DNA from: Peptococcaceae bacterium CEB3
Lineage (GTDB): Bacteria > Bacillota > Desulfitobacteriia > Desulfitobacteriales > Desulfitobacteriaceae
NCBI GenBank assembly: GCA_001029295.1
Contig: LDXJ01000060.1
Span: 127 to 64,126, forward strand
Direction: 5' to 3'
DNA length: 64,000 nucleotides
This document shows positions 42,914-51,876 of the stretch, one piece after another. The stretch's first letter is position 1, and each line of letters begins with the position of its first letter. The notes beneath the pieces are model-generated. The model did no database searches. It worked only from the letters and a program-made list of their open reading frames with translations, and was not told the origin of the DNA. Made by a program: the position numbers and the translations under genes.

Positions 42914-43759
42914 GTGCGCGCGAAAACCTTTGGAATTGAGTCCTGGGACGAGCACATGGGAGAAGCGCATGCTGGTTCAGTAGGAGTGTTAGGTTTGTTT
43001 CTCGATCTGCTTAAATCCGCTTACAATTTCCTCTTGCCGCCGGGAATATTCGTCGTCGTCTTGCTGCTGCTGGCATGGTGGTTGAGACGGCGCGAGCACG
43101 GGGTGGCGGTCATCCTGCTTGTGACGGCGTTTATTCTCTATGCTTTTTCCACAGATGTCGTCAGCTCTCTCCTGCTGCGCAGTTTGGAGGGGCAATACAG
43201 CCCGCCGTCTGTCCTGAAAGGGGATGTCATCGTCGTCCTGGGGGGAGGTGCCACCAGTGATACCCCGGATGTAGGGGGAGTCGGCAATCTCGGCGGCTCC
43301 AGCATGAACCGTGTGGTTACGGCGGTTCGCCTGTATAAGGAAACCGGGTTGCCGATCCTGATGTCGTCCGGACGGGTGTTTGCTAATGACGGGAACGAGG
43401 GGCGGATTGCGGAGCGGGTCATGGTATCGCTGGGTGTTCCTAGGAGTAAAATTTCCCTCGATGACAGAAGCAGGACCACCACCGAAAACGCCTTGGACAG
43501 CAAGAAGATCTTGCGGGAAAATCATTTTACTCATCCAATCCTGGTGACCTCGGCCTTTCACATGCCGAGAGCGGTGGACAACTTTGCCAAGATCGGGATT
43601 TCCGTGCAGCCATATCCCTGTGATTACAAGGTGAGTGTTGCCCAACCTGTCTACCTCTTCCGCTTTGTACCGACTGCCGCGGGTCTCAGCCACACGGCCA
43701 TGGCCTTAAAGGAATATCTGGGCATCGTGGCTTTATACCTTTTACCTTTCCGGTCGTGA
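42914..43759 (+). CDS. YdcF/ElyC-like DUF218 membrane protein
   Basis: The product is up to 281 residues. Two N-terminal membrane helices (GIFVVVLLLLAWWL, GVAVILLVTAFILYAF) are followed by a DUF218 domain: DVIVVLGGGATSDTPDVGGV, NRVVTAVRLYKETGLPILMS SG, RSRTTTENALDSKKIL and HPILVTSAFHMPRAVDNFAK. The family is associated with cell-envelope maintenance (ElyC, SanA); the biochemical activity is unknown. GTG 42914 is a possible start; ATG 42956 begins nearer the first helix. It follows the capF-like gene, in keeping with an envelope role. Confidence 0.85.
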   Translation: MRAKTFGIESWDEHMGEAHAGSVGVLGLFLDLLKSAYNFLLPPGIFVVVLLLLAWWLRRREHGVAVILLVTAFILYAFSTDVVSSLLLRSLEGQYSPPSVLKGDVIVVLGGGATSDTPDVGGVGNLGGSSMNRVVTAVRLYKETGLPILMSSGRVFANDGNEGRIAERVMVSLGVPRSKISLDDRSRTTTENALDSKKILRENHFTHPILVTSAFHMPRAVDNFAKIGISVQPYPCDYKVSVAQPVYLFRFVPTAAGLSHTAMALKEYLGIVALYLLPFRS

Positions 43760-44250
43760 GACTCACGCGGCAGGAGTTTCCTGATCAGGTGAAGAATAAC
43801 TTCAGGATTGACTTCCTCCCCGCGTTGAAATTCTTTGGGGAAGCTCTCTAACCGGGGAAGCGCTCTCATCCCTGGGATCGGATTTCGAGGTTTCCCGCGC
43901 ACGTTCAATAATTTCGTGGCTAATTTTAAGAGCAATTCGGGAATATCTTGACGAGCATGGGGTCCTAGGACTAAAGACGTACACAACGGGGGCCGTAGGA
44001 ACTTATAAGGAATCAGTCGAAATCGGGGTCTCTCGCAATTAATGGGATCGGCCCGAACCGGAGTCCGCTGGAGCCGGGGGTGGATGTCGAGCCGGGTGCA
44101 GGATGAATACGGAACTGAGAGCAGGGCGAATGCCGAGCTGAGAGCAGGAGAATGCGGAAATGAGAGCAGGGTAGATGTCGAGCCTGGTGCGGGATAAATG
44201 CGGAACTGAGAGCCGGGCGGATGTCGAGCTGAGTGAAGGACGAATGAGGT
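43760..44250. repeat. Gene-free interval with degenerate tandem repeats
   Basis: From about 44065 to 44240 units of roughly 25-30 bases built on GAGAGCAGGGCGAATGTCGAG recur imperfectly five to six times. The earlier part has short minus-strand frames of no recognisable family. Confidence 0.6.
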
Positions 44251-44257
44251 GATGCGT

Positions 44258-44380
44258 ATGCCGTGGAAAACATTCAAGAGTTCCTTTCTGCAAAGGCCCA
44301 ATCGTCAGGAGGTTATGATTATTCTGGTCATATTGGCGGTCGCCGCTCTGGTCATCGGTTTCTACGTTCTGCGCTCTTGA
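44258..44380 (+). CDS. Small single-pass membrane protein, paralogue
   Basis: The product is 40 residues: MPWKTFKSSFLQRPNRQEV then a helix MIILVILAVAALVIGFYVL ending RS. It matches 20431-20556 at most positions including the MPWK start, FLQ-P-RQEVM and the final LRS. GAATGAGGTGATGCGT precedes it; ATG 44252 is an alternative start. It lies about 85 bases upstream of the binding-protein gene. Family unknown. Confidence 0.72.
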   Translation: MPWKTFKSSFLQRPNRQEVMIILVILAVAALVIGFYVLRS

Positions 44381-44466
44381 CGAACGGGTGGATAGTCGTC
44401 GGACTTAACAGCAAGGATTTTCGGGAAACATGTCGAACTTAAGTTGTAGAGGGAGGAGAGTGCCTT

Positions 44467-45480
44467 ATGCAACTTTGGCGGCGCGTTTTCACGAGAAAGG
44501 CATGGCTGTCGCTTTTTTTGGGCCTTTTTTTGTTGGCATCGACGGTGGTGACCTGGTCCGCTCTTGCTCAAACCGGCAGGACGGTTAAGAAGGTTGCCTT
44601 TCTTTCCTCCTCTGATGTAGAACTAAAAAAAATCACAGGGGTGGAAGAAGGGCTGGTGAAATACGGTTACAGGCAGGGGGAGAACGTGGAGTTCACCTGT
44701 GCCAATGCTGAGGGGAGCAGTGCCCGGCTGCGGGAATATGCGGTCCGGATCGTAGAACAGCACCCCGATGTAATTGTGACGACCGGTGATGATGAGACAG
44801 TCGCCGTGAAAAAGGCTATGGGGAGCCGTAGGATTCCCCTGGTTTTTGTTGGAGCTACCGATCTCCTCTACAACGGGATGATTCATGACATGAATCACCC
44901 GGGTGGGGACATGACGGGAATTGACGGCCGGACGGTACTCCTTTCAGGCAAGCGTTTAGAGTACTTCAAGCGCCTGCTGCCCGGGGTTCGGGACGTGATG
45001 GTACTCTATGACCCGGCGGAGGAGAGTTCCCTCAAGAGTTTGCCCTACCTGCGAGAGGTTGCCCATAAGCTGGATGTCCGGGTCAACCCGATCGGAGTCA
45101 CTTCGGCTCAGGCGGCGGTCGCCGAACTGAAGAAGATTGACCCGGGAAAAGGGCAGGGGGCGATGGTGCTCTGCAGCCTTCTTTTTTCCTCACTTTCAGC
45201 CGAGATCAAGCCGGTTCTCTATGCCCGGGAGATTCCGCTTATGGGGGCCGGGGAAGTGAAAGGCCTCGACGGGATGCTGGCGTCGTACGGCATGCCGTAC
45301 CTTGAGCAAGGAGAACAGGCGTCCCGGCTGGTGGCCAAAGTCCTGGCGGGGGAAAATCCCTCTCATATTCCCGTGGAATCCCCGGCTCAAGTCGAGTTGA
45401 TCGTAAATACCCAGATCGCGCACAGGTTCGGACTTACCCTTTCCCCCTCGGGTTTGGCTCTGGCCAGCCAATTTAAGTAG
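44467..45480 (+). CDS. ABC-type substrate-binding protein (TrpX/PF04392-like)
   Basis: The product is 337 residues. Signal peptide: RKAWLSLFLGLFLLASTVVT then WSALAQ, with no lipobox Cys. The fold is that of ABC_sub_bind: KKVAFLSSSDVELKKITGVE, GLVKYGYRQGENVEFTCANA, PDVIVTTGDDETVAVKK, IPLVFVGATDLL and VRDVMVLYDPAEESSLKSL. No permease or ATPase gene is near. Instead the next genes are a histidine kinase (14 bases away) and its regulator, so the protein probably presents a ligand to the kinase as a three-component system. GGGAGGAGAGTGCCTT precedes ATG. Confidence 0.88.
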   Translation: MQLWRRVFTRKAWLSLFLGLFLLASTVVTWSALAQTGRTVKKVAFLSSSDVELKKITGVEEGLVKYGYRQGENVEFTCANAEGSSARLREYAVRIVEQHPDVIVTTGDDETVAVKKAMGSRRIPLVFVGATDLLYNGMIHDMNHPGGDMTGIDGRTVLLSGKRLEYFKRLLPGVRDVMVLYDPAEESSLKSLPYLREVAHKLDVRVNPIGVTSAQAAVAELKKIDPGKGQGAMVLCSLLFSSLSAEIKPVLYAREIPLMGAGEVKGLDGMLASYGMPYLEQGEQASRLVAKVLAGENPSHIPVESPAQVELIVNTQIAHRFGLTLSPSGLALASQFK

Positions 45481-45493
45481 GGACGAGTACGGT

Positions 45494-47347
45494 ATGAACC
45501 CTGTTTCTTGGCGCGAACCGCTCGCTTGGTGGAGAAAATTCCGTCTTCAGGTGATCCTTTTCAGTGTGGTCATGTCCATTCTCCCTTTGGCCTTTTTCGG
45601 ATGGTACACGTTCGGCTTGGCTCGGCAGAGCTTGGAGCGCAGTGTGACCAGTCAGCATGAGAAGGATGTGGTCGTGGTCGCCGGCGAGCTCGCCTATCTG
45701 CTCCGGGATTTGGAGCACGGTTTGGGGGTTTTTGCGGTTACCGAGGGCCGCCAGATGAATCTCAGCCGGGCTAGACGGATCGACGCGCTCTATGCGGTAA
45801 TGATGCGCTTGCCGGACGTTCAGGGCTTGGCGGCTTTCGACGGTGAAGGCCGCTTTTTGGGTCGGGTATCGCGTTTCCAAGTCTACGGGGCCCATGATCC
45901 GGGGGAGAGTTTAACCGCGGCTGAAAAGCAGGCCCTGGTCGGGCAGAGAATCTACCTCGGTCCGGTGCATCTGGATGAAAACCAGCAGCCCACGTTCCAC
46001 CTTTTTTTACCCTTTCCCCCCGGTGCCCGGACCGAGCCGTCGGGAGGGCTTCTGGCTACGGTGAGTTTGCGCAATATCATGGATGGCATATCAGGGCTCT
46101 CTCCGGGTCAGGGTGGGTACGTCTTTGTTGTCGACGACCGGGGTCGCCTGATCGGGCACGAAGATTTCAGCCAGGTTCTCGCTCACCGGGATGTACGTCA
46201 GAGTCTGCCGCCCGGTCGGGTCATTCGGGAATCGGAGGCGTCCGGCCAACCGGTGGCCAGGATTTACACCTCTTATACCGGCAAGAGAGTGCTGGGCTCG
46301 TACATGCATGTGGCGGGTACGGATTGGGCGGTCATTGCCGAACAGCCGACGAGCGACGCTTTCGCGCCTTTGGCCAAAATGCTCACCGCCCTGGTCGGGG
46401 CGGCGGGAGCCCTGATCGCCCTCGTTTTGGCTGTCAGTCTGTTTTTCAGCCATCGCCTCACGGCCTCCCTAGGTATTTTGGAAGGCGGCATTCTGGCCGT
46501 GGCCGGCGGTCAGGTCGGGCAAGAGATAACGGTTAACCGGAAGGACGAACTGGGGCAGGTGATGGGGGCGTTTAACCACCTCAGCCGGGAACTGGCGGAG
46601 AAGCGGCGCTTGGAGAGCGTCGTCTGCCAGGCCGACCGGATTGCCAGTGTGGGTGTCTTGGCGGCTGGAGTGGCCCATGAGGTCAACAATCCGCTGGCTA
46701 CAATTTCGCTCTCGGTGGAAGACCTTCTGGACCGGCTTTCCTCGGAGTCGGCAGATGCCCTGTATGAAAAAGGAGAGCTCACTTTTTATCTGCAGGCGAT
46801 TCGAGAACAGGCTTCGCGCTGTGCGGAAATTACGGGCGGACTTTTGGAATTCGCGCGCCAGCAAGAGGGTACTCCCGCTCCGGTTAACTTGGCCGGGCTG
46901 GTGGAAAAAGCCTTGCTCTTTCTTAGCTATCGGCTGAAGAAACAGGGAGTTACACCGGAGATCCGAGTGGAGCCCGGATTGCCTGAGGTTCTTCTGGATG
47001 GGCCGAGCATGCAGCAGGTGCTGTTTAACCTCTGTGATAACGCGCTGGATGCCATGCCGGCCGGTGGGGTTTTGGGCATCGAGGCCGGGGTTGCAGGGGA
47101 CACGCTGACCGTCCGGGTTAAAGATACGGGTATGGGAATCCGGCCGGAAGATCTGCCCCGTGTTTTGGAGCCTTTCTTTACCACCAAAGAACCGGGCAAG
47201 GGTACCGGGTTGGGGTTGTCGGTCTGCTACGGGATCATCAGCCGACTGGGCGGAGAGATGCGAGTGGAGAGCCAATGGGGAATAGGAACTCTGGTAGAGG
47301 TTTTTCTTCCCCGGCAGGCGCGGGCAGAAAATGGAGGTAAGGCATGA
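45494..47347 (+). CDS. Membrane sensor histidine kinase (dCache-HAMP-HisKA-HATPase)
   Basis: The product is 617 residues. TM1 LQVILFSVVMSILPLAFFGW near 18-37, an extracytoplasmic dCache-like domain of about 250 residues, TM2 MLTALVGAAGALIALVLAVS near 296, a HAMP-like linker, an H box VGVLAAGVAHEVNNPLATIS with the phospho-His near 394, an N box LFNLCDNALDAMPAGG near 510, a G1 box VKDTGMGI and G2 GKGTGLGLSVCYG. This is the NtrB/DctB type of kinase that works with sigma-54 activators. It is preceded by a solute-binding protein and overlaps the regulator gene by four bases. Confidence 0.92.
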   Translation: MNPVSWREPLAWWRKFRLQVILFSVVMSILPLAFFGWYTFGLARQSLERSVTSQHEKDVVVVAGELAYLLRDLEHGLGVFAVTEGRQMNLSRARRIDALYAVMMRLPDVQGLAAFDGEGRFLGRVSRFQVYGAHDPGESLTAAEKQALVGQRIYLGPVHLDENQQPTFHLFLPFPPGARTEPSGGLLATVSLRNIMDGISGLSPGQGGYVFVVDDRGRLIGHEDFSQVLAHRDVRQSLPPGRVIRESEASGQPVARIYTSYTGKRVLGSYMHVAGTDWAVIAEQPTSDAFAPLAKMLTALVGAAGALIALVLAVSLFFSHRLTASLGILEGGILAVAGGQVGQEITVNRKDELGQVMGAFNHLSRELAEKRRLESVVCQADRIASVGVLAAGVAHEVNNPLATISLSVEDLLDRLSSESADALYEKGELTFYLQAIREQASRCAEITGGLLEFARQQEGTPAPVNLAGLVEKALLFLSYRLKKQGVTPEIRVEPGLPEVLLDGPSMQQVLFNLCDNALDAMPAGGVLGIEAGVAGDTLTVRVKDTGMGIRPEDLPRVLEPFFTTKEPGKGTGLGLSVCYGIISRLGGEMRVESQWGIGTLVEVFLPRQARAENGGKA

Positions 47348-48954
47348 ACAGGCAGGAAAAACCCGTCCGGGTGCTGTTGGTCGATGATGAGGCCTCGTTT
47401 GTCTATTTTCTTTCCGCCCGCCTGGAGCGTAGGGGTTTCGATGTGGCGGCCTGCGCGAGCGGAGAAGACGGCCTCTTTGAGCTGAGCAGGCGTGAGTTCG
47501 ACGTGGCGATCCTTGACTTGCGCCTCCCGGGCCTGAATGGGCTGGATCTCCTGGAACAGATGAAAGGGATGCTGCCGGAAATAGAAGTCATCATGCTGAC
47601 GGGGTTTGGCAGCATTGATACGGCGACCGAGGCGATGAGGCGGGGAGCTTATGACTATCTGACCAAACCGTGCAGCGCTGCCCGTCTGGAACTCTTGATT
47701 GAGAAAGCGGCGGAGAAGAAGCGCTTGGCGGAGCAAGCGCGGGGGTTGTCCGAGGCTCAGAGGCGGCAAAGCGGGAGCCGGCCGCTCATCGGGCAGAGTC
47801 CGGGGATGCGCCAAGTCATACAGATGGTGCGGCAAGTGGCGGACGGGGAAGCTCCGATCTTGATTTTGGGTGAAAGCGGCACGGGCAAAGAGCTAGTGGC
47901 CCGCTCGCTGCATTTCTGGAGCCGGCGGCGCCGGCAGCCCTTTCAACCTTTGAATACGGCGGCCATTCCGGCCCAACTCGTGGAAAGCGAGCTCTTCGGG
48001 CATGCTAAAGGAGCGTTCACCGGGGCTGCGTCCGCGAAGACAGGCTTTGTTGAGGATGCGGAGGGAGGGACGTTGTTCCTGGATGAGATAGGGGAACTGG
48101 ATCCTTCCGTCCAAGCTAAACTCCTCCGTTTCTTGGAAAGCGGAGAGTTCCGGCGGGTGGGAGAGAACCGCATCCGCAGCGTCCGGGTCAGGGCGGTGGC
48201 GGCGACCAACCGGGACCTGGCACGGGAAGTGCAGGCGGGGAATTTCCGGGCGGATTTGTATTACCGCTTGAACGTGGTGACGATTAGGATTCCCCCACTG
48301 CGTGAACGTCCGGAAGATATCGCCCAGCTCGCCGGCTATTTCCTCAGGACCAACCGTCAGGGGAACGGGGGTAAGGAATTAAGCCCCGGGGCTATTGAAG
48401 CTTTGCAAGAGTACGAGTTTCCCGGCAATGTCCGGGAACTGGCCAATTTAATCGAACGCGGGATTCTGCTCGCTCCGGGACGGGTGATTGAGGCGGAGCA
48501 CCTTTTCTTTAATGCCGGGTCGGGGGAAAGGCCAGGTTCTGAACCGTGGCTGGCCGGGCGCCCGTGGACGCGGCCGGACGAGGGGCCCGCCGGGTCGAAG
48601 AAGGGTGGAAGCGGGCTCGCGCCCAAGGCCCTATATTCACCTCCTGATGCCCCCATGGGATCGGGGGCGGATGGAAGCGCGCTTGTACCTGAGGCCGGGG
48701 AAAGTACGGCGGCCGATGATGAGCCGAGGAGGATGCCCGCGCAGGGGGCGGTCACACATGCGGGGCCGCGGACAGCCATGATGACCTTAGCGGAGGTTGA
48801 GCGCCGGCATATCGAACGCGTCCTCAACCTAACCGAGGGAAACAAAACGCGGGCGGCCGCTCTCCTCGGTATCGGCCTGCGGACGCTTTACCGCAAGATC
48901 GAGGAATACGGTTTAGCCGTGCCGGCGGGCGAGAAACGAAGCGTGTCAAAGTGA
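47344..48954 (+). CDS. NtrC-family sigma-54-dependent response regulator
   Basis: The product is 536 residues. The receiver has D14/D15 and phospho-acceptor D58 (VAILDLRLPG) and the Lys in YDYLTKPC. The AAA+ core has Walker A LGESGTGKELVA near 175, the sigma-54-contacting GAFTGA near 224 and Walker B TLFLDEIGEL near 243. A Fis-type HTH ends the protein (NKTRAAALLGIGLRTLYRKI). Between AAA+ and Fis lies an unusual 85-residue Gly/Pro/Ala-rich linker (about 391-477), making the protein longer than the usual 450-470. It overlaps the kinase gene. No clear -24/-12 promoter was found nearby. Confidence 0.93.
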   Translation: MNRQEKPVRVLLVDDEASFVYFLSARLERRGFDVAACASGEDGLFELSRREFDVAILDLRLPGLNGLDLLEQMKGMLPEIEVIMLTGFGSIDTATEAMRRGAYDYLTKPCSAARLELLIEKAAEKKRLAEQARGLSEAQRRQSGSRPLIGQSPGMRQVIQMVRQVADGEAPILILGESGTGKELVARSLHFWSRRRRQPFQPLNTAAIPAQLVESELFGHAKGAFTGAASAKTGFVEDAEGGTLFLDEIGELDPSVQAKLLRFLESGEFRRVGENRIRSVRVRAVAATNRDLAREVQAGNFRADLYYRLNVVTIRIPPLRERPEDIAQLAGYFLRTNRQGNGGKELSPGAIEALQEYEFPGNVRELANLIERGILLAPGRVIEAEHLFFNAGSGERPGSEPWLAGRPWTRPDEGPAGSKKGGSGLAPKALYSPPDAPMGSGADGSALVPEAGESTAADDEPRRMPAQGAVTHAGPRTAMMTLAEVERRHIERVLNLTEGNKTRAAALLGIGLRTLYRKIEEYGLAVPAGEKRSVSK

Positions 48955-48981
48955 CAAGACTTTAAGAAAACGAATCCTCCA

Positions 48982-49016
48982 CCCTGCCAAAATGACATGG
49001 CCAAAATGGCAGGGAG
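48982..49016. terminator. Inverted repeat after the regulator gene
   Basis: CCCTGCCA (48982) faces TGGCAGGG (49008-49015) around a centre containing two more copies of a GGCCAAAATG-like core. It lacks a T run, so it may be an operator rather than a terminator. Confidence 0.45.
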
Positions 49017-49131
49017 CGGCGGAGATTGGGTTTTGGACCTATTGAGAAATGCTCTTTGAGCGGGGGGACAGGGTTCGCGGCCGGAAAGATTCCGGTCTGC
49101 GGGCCCTTTTTGCTTTACCCGGCGGGGGGGT

Positions 49132-49869
49132 TTGAAAGGTTTGAGGGTGGGGATCCGGCGGACCGCGGCACGGGTCTGCCGACAGCGAGGGAGACTTCGG
49201 GAGATTGGAAGGCTTAGCGGTACGGAAATTGCAAGGAGAAAAAGTGCAAGGAGAAAAAGTGGAAAGGGAGAAAGTGGAAAGAGAGAAAGTGCAGGGAGAG
49301 AGGACAGGCAGAAAGAAAAACGACGAGAAGAGCTGAGTCAGCCGAAGCCATCGTACGGAGGTGTCCCAGACACCGGAAAAGAAAAGCCAGAGGGTGAAAA
49401 GGGGGTTTACCCTGATCATATTGCCAGCCTGAAGCTCCCGCGCCAATGCAATCAATGCCGGCAAGCCCCGTGTGAACAAGTGTGTCCGGTGGGTGCCACC
49501 TATTATTCGCCGGAAGGGGTCGTTCTCATCCACACCGACCGCTGTATTGGCTGCCGTTTTTGTATGGCGGCTTGTCCTTATGACGCCCGCTTCATCAATC
49601 CAAAGACGAACAGCGCCGAAAAGTGCACCTTCTGCTACCATCGTCTGCAAGTAGGGCTCTTGCCGGCCTGTGTCAGCACCTGCATTGGCAACGCCCGTTT
49701 GTTCGGGGACCTGTCTGACCCGGAGAGCGCGGTGGCGAAAGCGCTGAGCGAATTTCCTACGGACGTTTTGAGACCGGAGATGAAGACTGGGCCCCACGTC
49801 TATTACATCGGGCTGGACAATAAGCTTTCCGTACTGGATTACAGTCGTTTGAGCAAGAAGAAAGGGTGA
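49132..49869 (+). CDS. 4Fe-4S iron-sulfur subunit (PsrB/DmsB-like), N-terminally truncated
   Basis: From residue about 90 the protein is a DmsB/PsrB-type ferredoxin subunit: CNQCRQAPCEQVCPVGATYY, CIGCRFCMAACPYDARFINP, CTFCYHRLQVGLLPACVSTC and HVYYIGLDNKL. The first cysteine cluster (RCxGCxxC near the start of the family) is absent. In its place the first 80 residues are Arg/Lys/Glu/Ser repeats from a degenerate 15-base tandem repeat, with only a TTG start at 49132 and no ribosome site. The gene overlaps the NrfD gene by four bases. A 5' deletion followed by repeat growth is likely. No catalytic molybdopterin subunit is present. Confidence 0.75.
   Translation: MKGLRVGIRRTAARVCRQRGRLREIGRLSGTEIARRKSARRKSGKGESGKRESAGREDRQKEKRREELSQPKPSYGGVPDTGKEKPEGEKGVYPDHIASLKLPRQCNQCRQAPCEQVCPVGATYYSPEGVVLIHTDRCIGCRFCMAACPYDARFINPKTNSAEKCTFCYHRLQVGLLPACVSTCIGNARLFGDLSDPESAVAKALSEFPTDVLRPEMKTGPHVYYIGLDNKLSVLDYSRLSKKKG
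49225..49320 (+). repeat. 15-base tandem repeat in the iron-sulfur gene
   Basis: Five to six imperfect copies of a unit like AAGGAGAAAAAGTGC or AAAGAGAGAAAGTGC encode Lys/Arg/Glu/Ser-rich residues. Confidence 0.7.
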
Positions 49870-50912
49870 GCGGGATGGTTTTTGTAGATGGCATGGCACA
49901 GATGACCCATGTGATGCCTTTCGGTATCCTGGTGGTTCTGGATTTTTTCCTGGTCGCGACCAGCGCGGGCTTGGTTTTGTTATCCGCCTTGGGGATACCG
50001 CTGGGATGGGGAAGGTTGAAACCGTTCTCTCAACGGGCGGCCTATCTTGCCCTAGCCACGGTGATCGCCGGGCCGGTGGCTCTTCTGGCGGATTTGGGGC
50101 ACCCTCTGCGCTTTTTGAACCTGTTTTTGCATTTTAATGTTCGCTCGGCCATGTCCTGGGGAAGCTATATCTTGCTTGTCTACATCGCGGTCGTGGCGGT
50201 TTACGCCTGGCTGCTCAGGCAGAAATCGGCCCAAGCCCGGCCCTGGGCGGTAGCGGTGGGATTCCTGGCCCTAGCCCTAATCACTTATACGGGGATGCTC
50301 CTGGCGGAAGCGCATACCCGTTTTCTCTGGAGCACGGCCCTGACGCCGGCTTTGTTCATCGTTTCCGGGGTGGCCTCAGCCCTCGGCCTGCTGGCCTTCG
50401 GCCTACGCCGGACCCGGACGCAAAGGGCCGCGGGTTCCGAAGGGTCACAAGCGGGGCAGGTCCTTCGCCTTCCTCTGCTGTGGGTGCTCGCGGCGGAGGG
50501 AGTGCTCACAGTGCTCGAACTGTTGTCCTTGATGGCCGACGGGGCCCGGGGGTGGGGCTTACTGAAAGTGTTTTTCGGGCCCTTGCAGCCGACTTTTCTC
50601 TGGCTGCAACTCGTCATCGGACTGATCCTGCCCATGGTGGTTCTACTCAAGGGCAAAGGGGAGGCGGCGGTGTCCCTGGCCGGTGCGGGCACGATCATCG
50701 GCGTCTTTTTCCTGCGCTATAACTGGGTGATCGGCGGACAGATATTGCCGCAGAGCGGCAACGTCTACAATTATCAGGAGCAGTCGGCCTACACTTGGGC
50801 GGTGTTTGTCTTCGCCCTCGCGGTGGCTGGGGTGCTCGCGCTCCTTATCCCGAAGCTTTTTGAGACTGTGGCGGCGCGGGTGGAGACCAAAGAAAGAGGA
50901 GTTTCCGCTTGA
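49866..50912 (+). CDS. NrfD/PsrC-type polytopic membrane subunit
   Basis: The product is about 345 residues with eight or more hydrophobic helices (FGILVVLDFFLVATSAGLVL, AAYLALATVIAGPVALLADL, SWGSYILLVYIAVVAVYAWL, FLWLQLVIGLILPMVVLLKG and others). DLGHPLRFLNLFLHFN is the conserved quinol-site region of the family. It would pass electrons between quinones and the iron-sulfur subunit upstream. ATG 49875 is an alternative start after GGGTGAGCGGG. A strong terminator follows. The usual third subunit, a molybdopterin oxidoreductase, is missing from the region, so either it is encoded elsewhere or the complex is decaying. Confidence 0.9.
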   Translation: MSGMVFVDGMAQMTHVMPFGILVVLDFFLVATSAGLVLLSALGIPLGWGRLKPFSQRAAYLALATVIAGPVALLADLGHPLRFLNLFLHFNVRSAMSWGSYILLVYIAVVAVYAWLLRQKSAQARPWAVAVGFLALALITYTGMLLAEAHTRFLWSTALTPALFIVSGVASALGLLAFGLRRTRTQRAAGSEGSQAGQVLRLPLLWVLAAEGVLTVLELLSLMADGARGWGLLKVFFGPLQPTFLWLQLVIGLILPMVVLLKGKGEAAVSLAGAGTIIGVFFLRYNWVIGGQILPQSGNVYNYQEQSAYTWAVFVFALAVAGVLALLIPKLFETVAARVETKERGVSA

Positions 50913-50945
50913 GATCCGGCGGCTTGCCGCCGGATCTCTTCAAAT
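50911..50945 (+). terminator. Rho-independent terminator after nrfD
   Basis: GAGATCCGGCGG-CTTG-CCGCCGGATCTC, a perfect twelve-base stem followed by TTCAAATTT. Confidence 0.8.
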
Positions 50946-51054
50946 TTAACCTAAGCTTAACAAAAGGGGACCAGCTTTTTGCCTCGTCAAATATTATAAT
51001 TGATTGGACGGGTTTAGGGCCCGCATTCAAGAGACGAGGAGGAAAGATTAGGGA

Positions 51055-51876
51055 ATGACCTTTTTGCAAACGCTCATCATCGCTATCGTCCAAGGTGTGA
51101 CCGAGTTGTTTCCGGTCAGCAGCGTGGCGCACAGTGTGCTGACCCCTTATGTCTTTCATTGGTCGCTGAATTCCCAGTTTCTGAAGCAGAACTTCTTACC
51201 CTATGTGGTGATGCTCCATATTGGAACGGCGGTCGCCCTTCTGATATTTTTCCGGGACGAATGGATCAATATTATCCGCTCGATTTTCGACTCGAAGAAA
51301 GAAGACTCCCTGCGCTTGTTGCTTTTGATCGTAGTGGGAACGATTCCGGCCGCAGTGATCGGATTTACCTTGGAAAAAGCGCTTACCGCGCTCTTCAGCA
51401 ATGTGGTCAGCGCCGCGGTTTTTTTGATTGTCAACGGCCTGTTATTGTATTTCGGCGAAAAGATGAGGTCTCGCGGGACCAAGCGCATCAATGATTTGAG
51501 CTATGGGCAGGCGGTGGTCGTCGGTCTCTTTCAGTCTATGGCGCTGGTTCCCGGTTTTTCGCGTTCGGGAGCGAGCATGACCGCCGGGTTCTGGGTGGGA
51601 CTGAAGCATGAGGAGTCTGCCCGCTTTTCCATGCTCTTGGCGACTCCGATCATTGCCGGGGCCGGTATCCTGGAGATTCCGAAGCTCATTAAACACGGAG
51701 GCCACGGATTGTTCCTCACGGCTCTCAGCGGGGGAGTATTTGCCGGGATATTTGCCTTCATCGCGGTCTACATCTTAATGCACTGGTTTAAGAAGAAAGA
51801 AATCAACGCCATGAAGCCTTTCGCTTACTATTGCTGGCTGGTCGGCGGGTTGGTTTTGCTGAGTCATTTTATCTAG
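51055..51876 (+). CDS. uppP: Undecaprenyl-diphosphatase UppP (BacA)
   Basis: The product is 273 residues, the family length. It recycles undecaprenyl pyrophosphate for cell-wall synthesis. Signature motifs: QGVTELFPVSSVAHSVL (Glu-rich motif, with Val-Ala where many have SSGH) and LVPGFSRSGASMTAGFWVGL (the PGxSRSG motif). Several membrane helices follow, ending YYCWLVGGLVLLSHFI. GAGGAGGAAAG lies about nine bases before ATG. Monocistronic between two terminators. The usual His after SS is kept as SSVAH, a small variation of the SSxAHL pattern. Confidence 0.93.
   Translation: MTFLQTLIIAIVQGVTELFPVSSVAHSVLTPYVFHWSLNSQFLKQNFLPYVVMLHIGTAVALLIFFRDEWINIIRSIFDSKKEDSLRLLLLIVVGTIPAAVIGFTLEKALTALFSNVVSAAVFLIVNGLLLYFGEKMRSRGTKRINDLSYGQAVVVGLFQSMALVPGFSRSGASMTAGFWVGLKHEESARFSMLLATPIIAGAGILEIPKLIKHGGHGLFLTALSGGVFAGIFAFIAVYILMHWFKKKEINAMKPFAYYCWLVGGLVLLSHFI

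Noticed and set aside
43651-44301. A 216-codon minus-strand ORF
   Set aside because: It runs across tandem repeats and antisense to the YdcF gene; residue repeats mirror the DNA repeats and no family is seen.
48955-49131. Possible sigma-54 -24/-12 promoter before the iron-sulfur gene
   Set aside because: TGGCAGGGAGCGGCGG resembles it but the GG-GC spacing is one base short and the -12 TTGC is missing.
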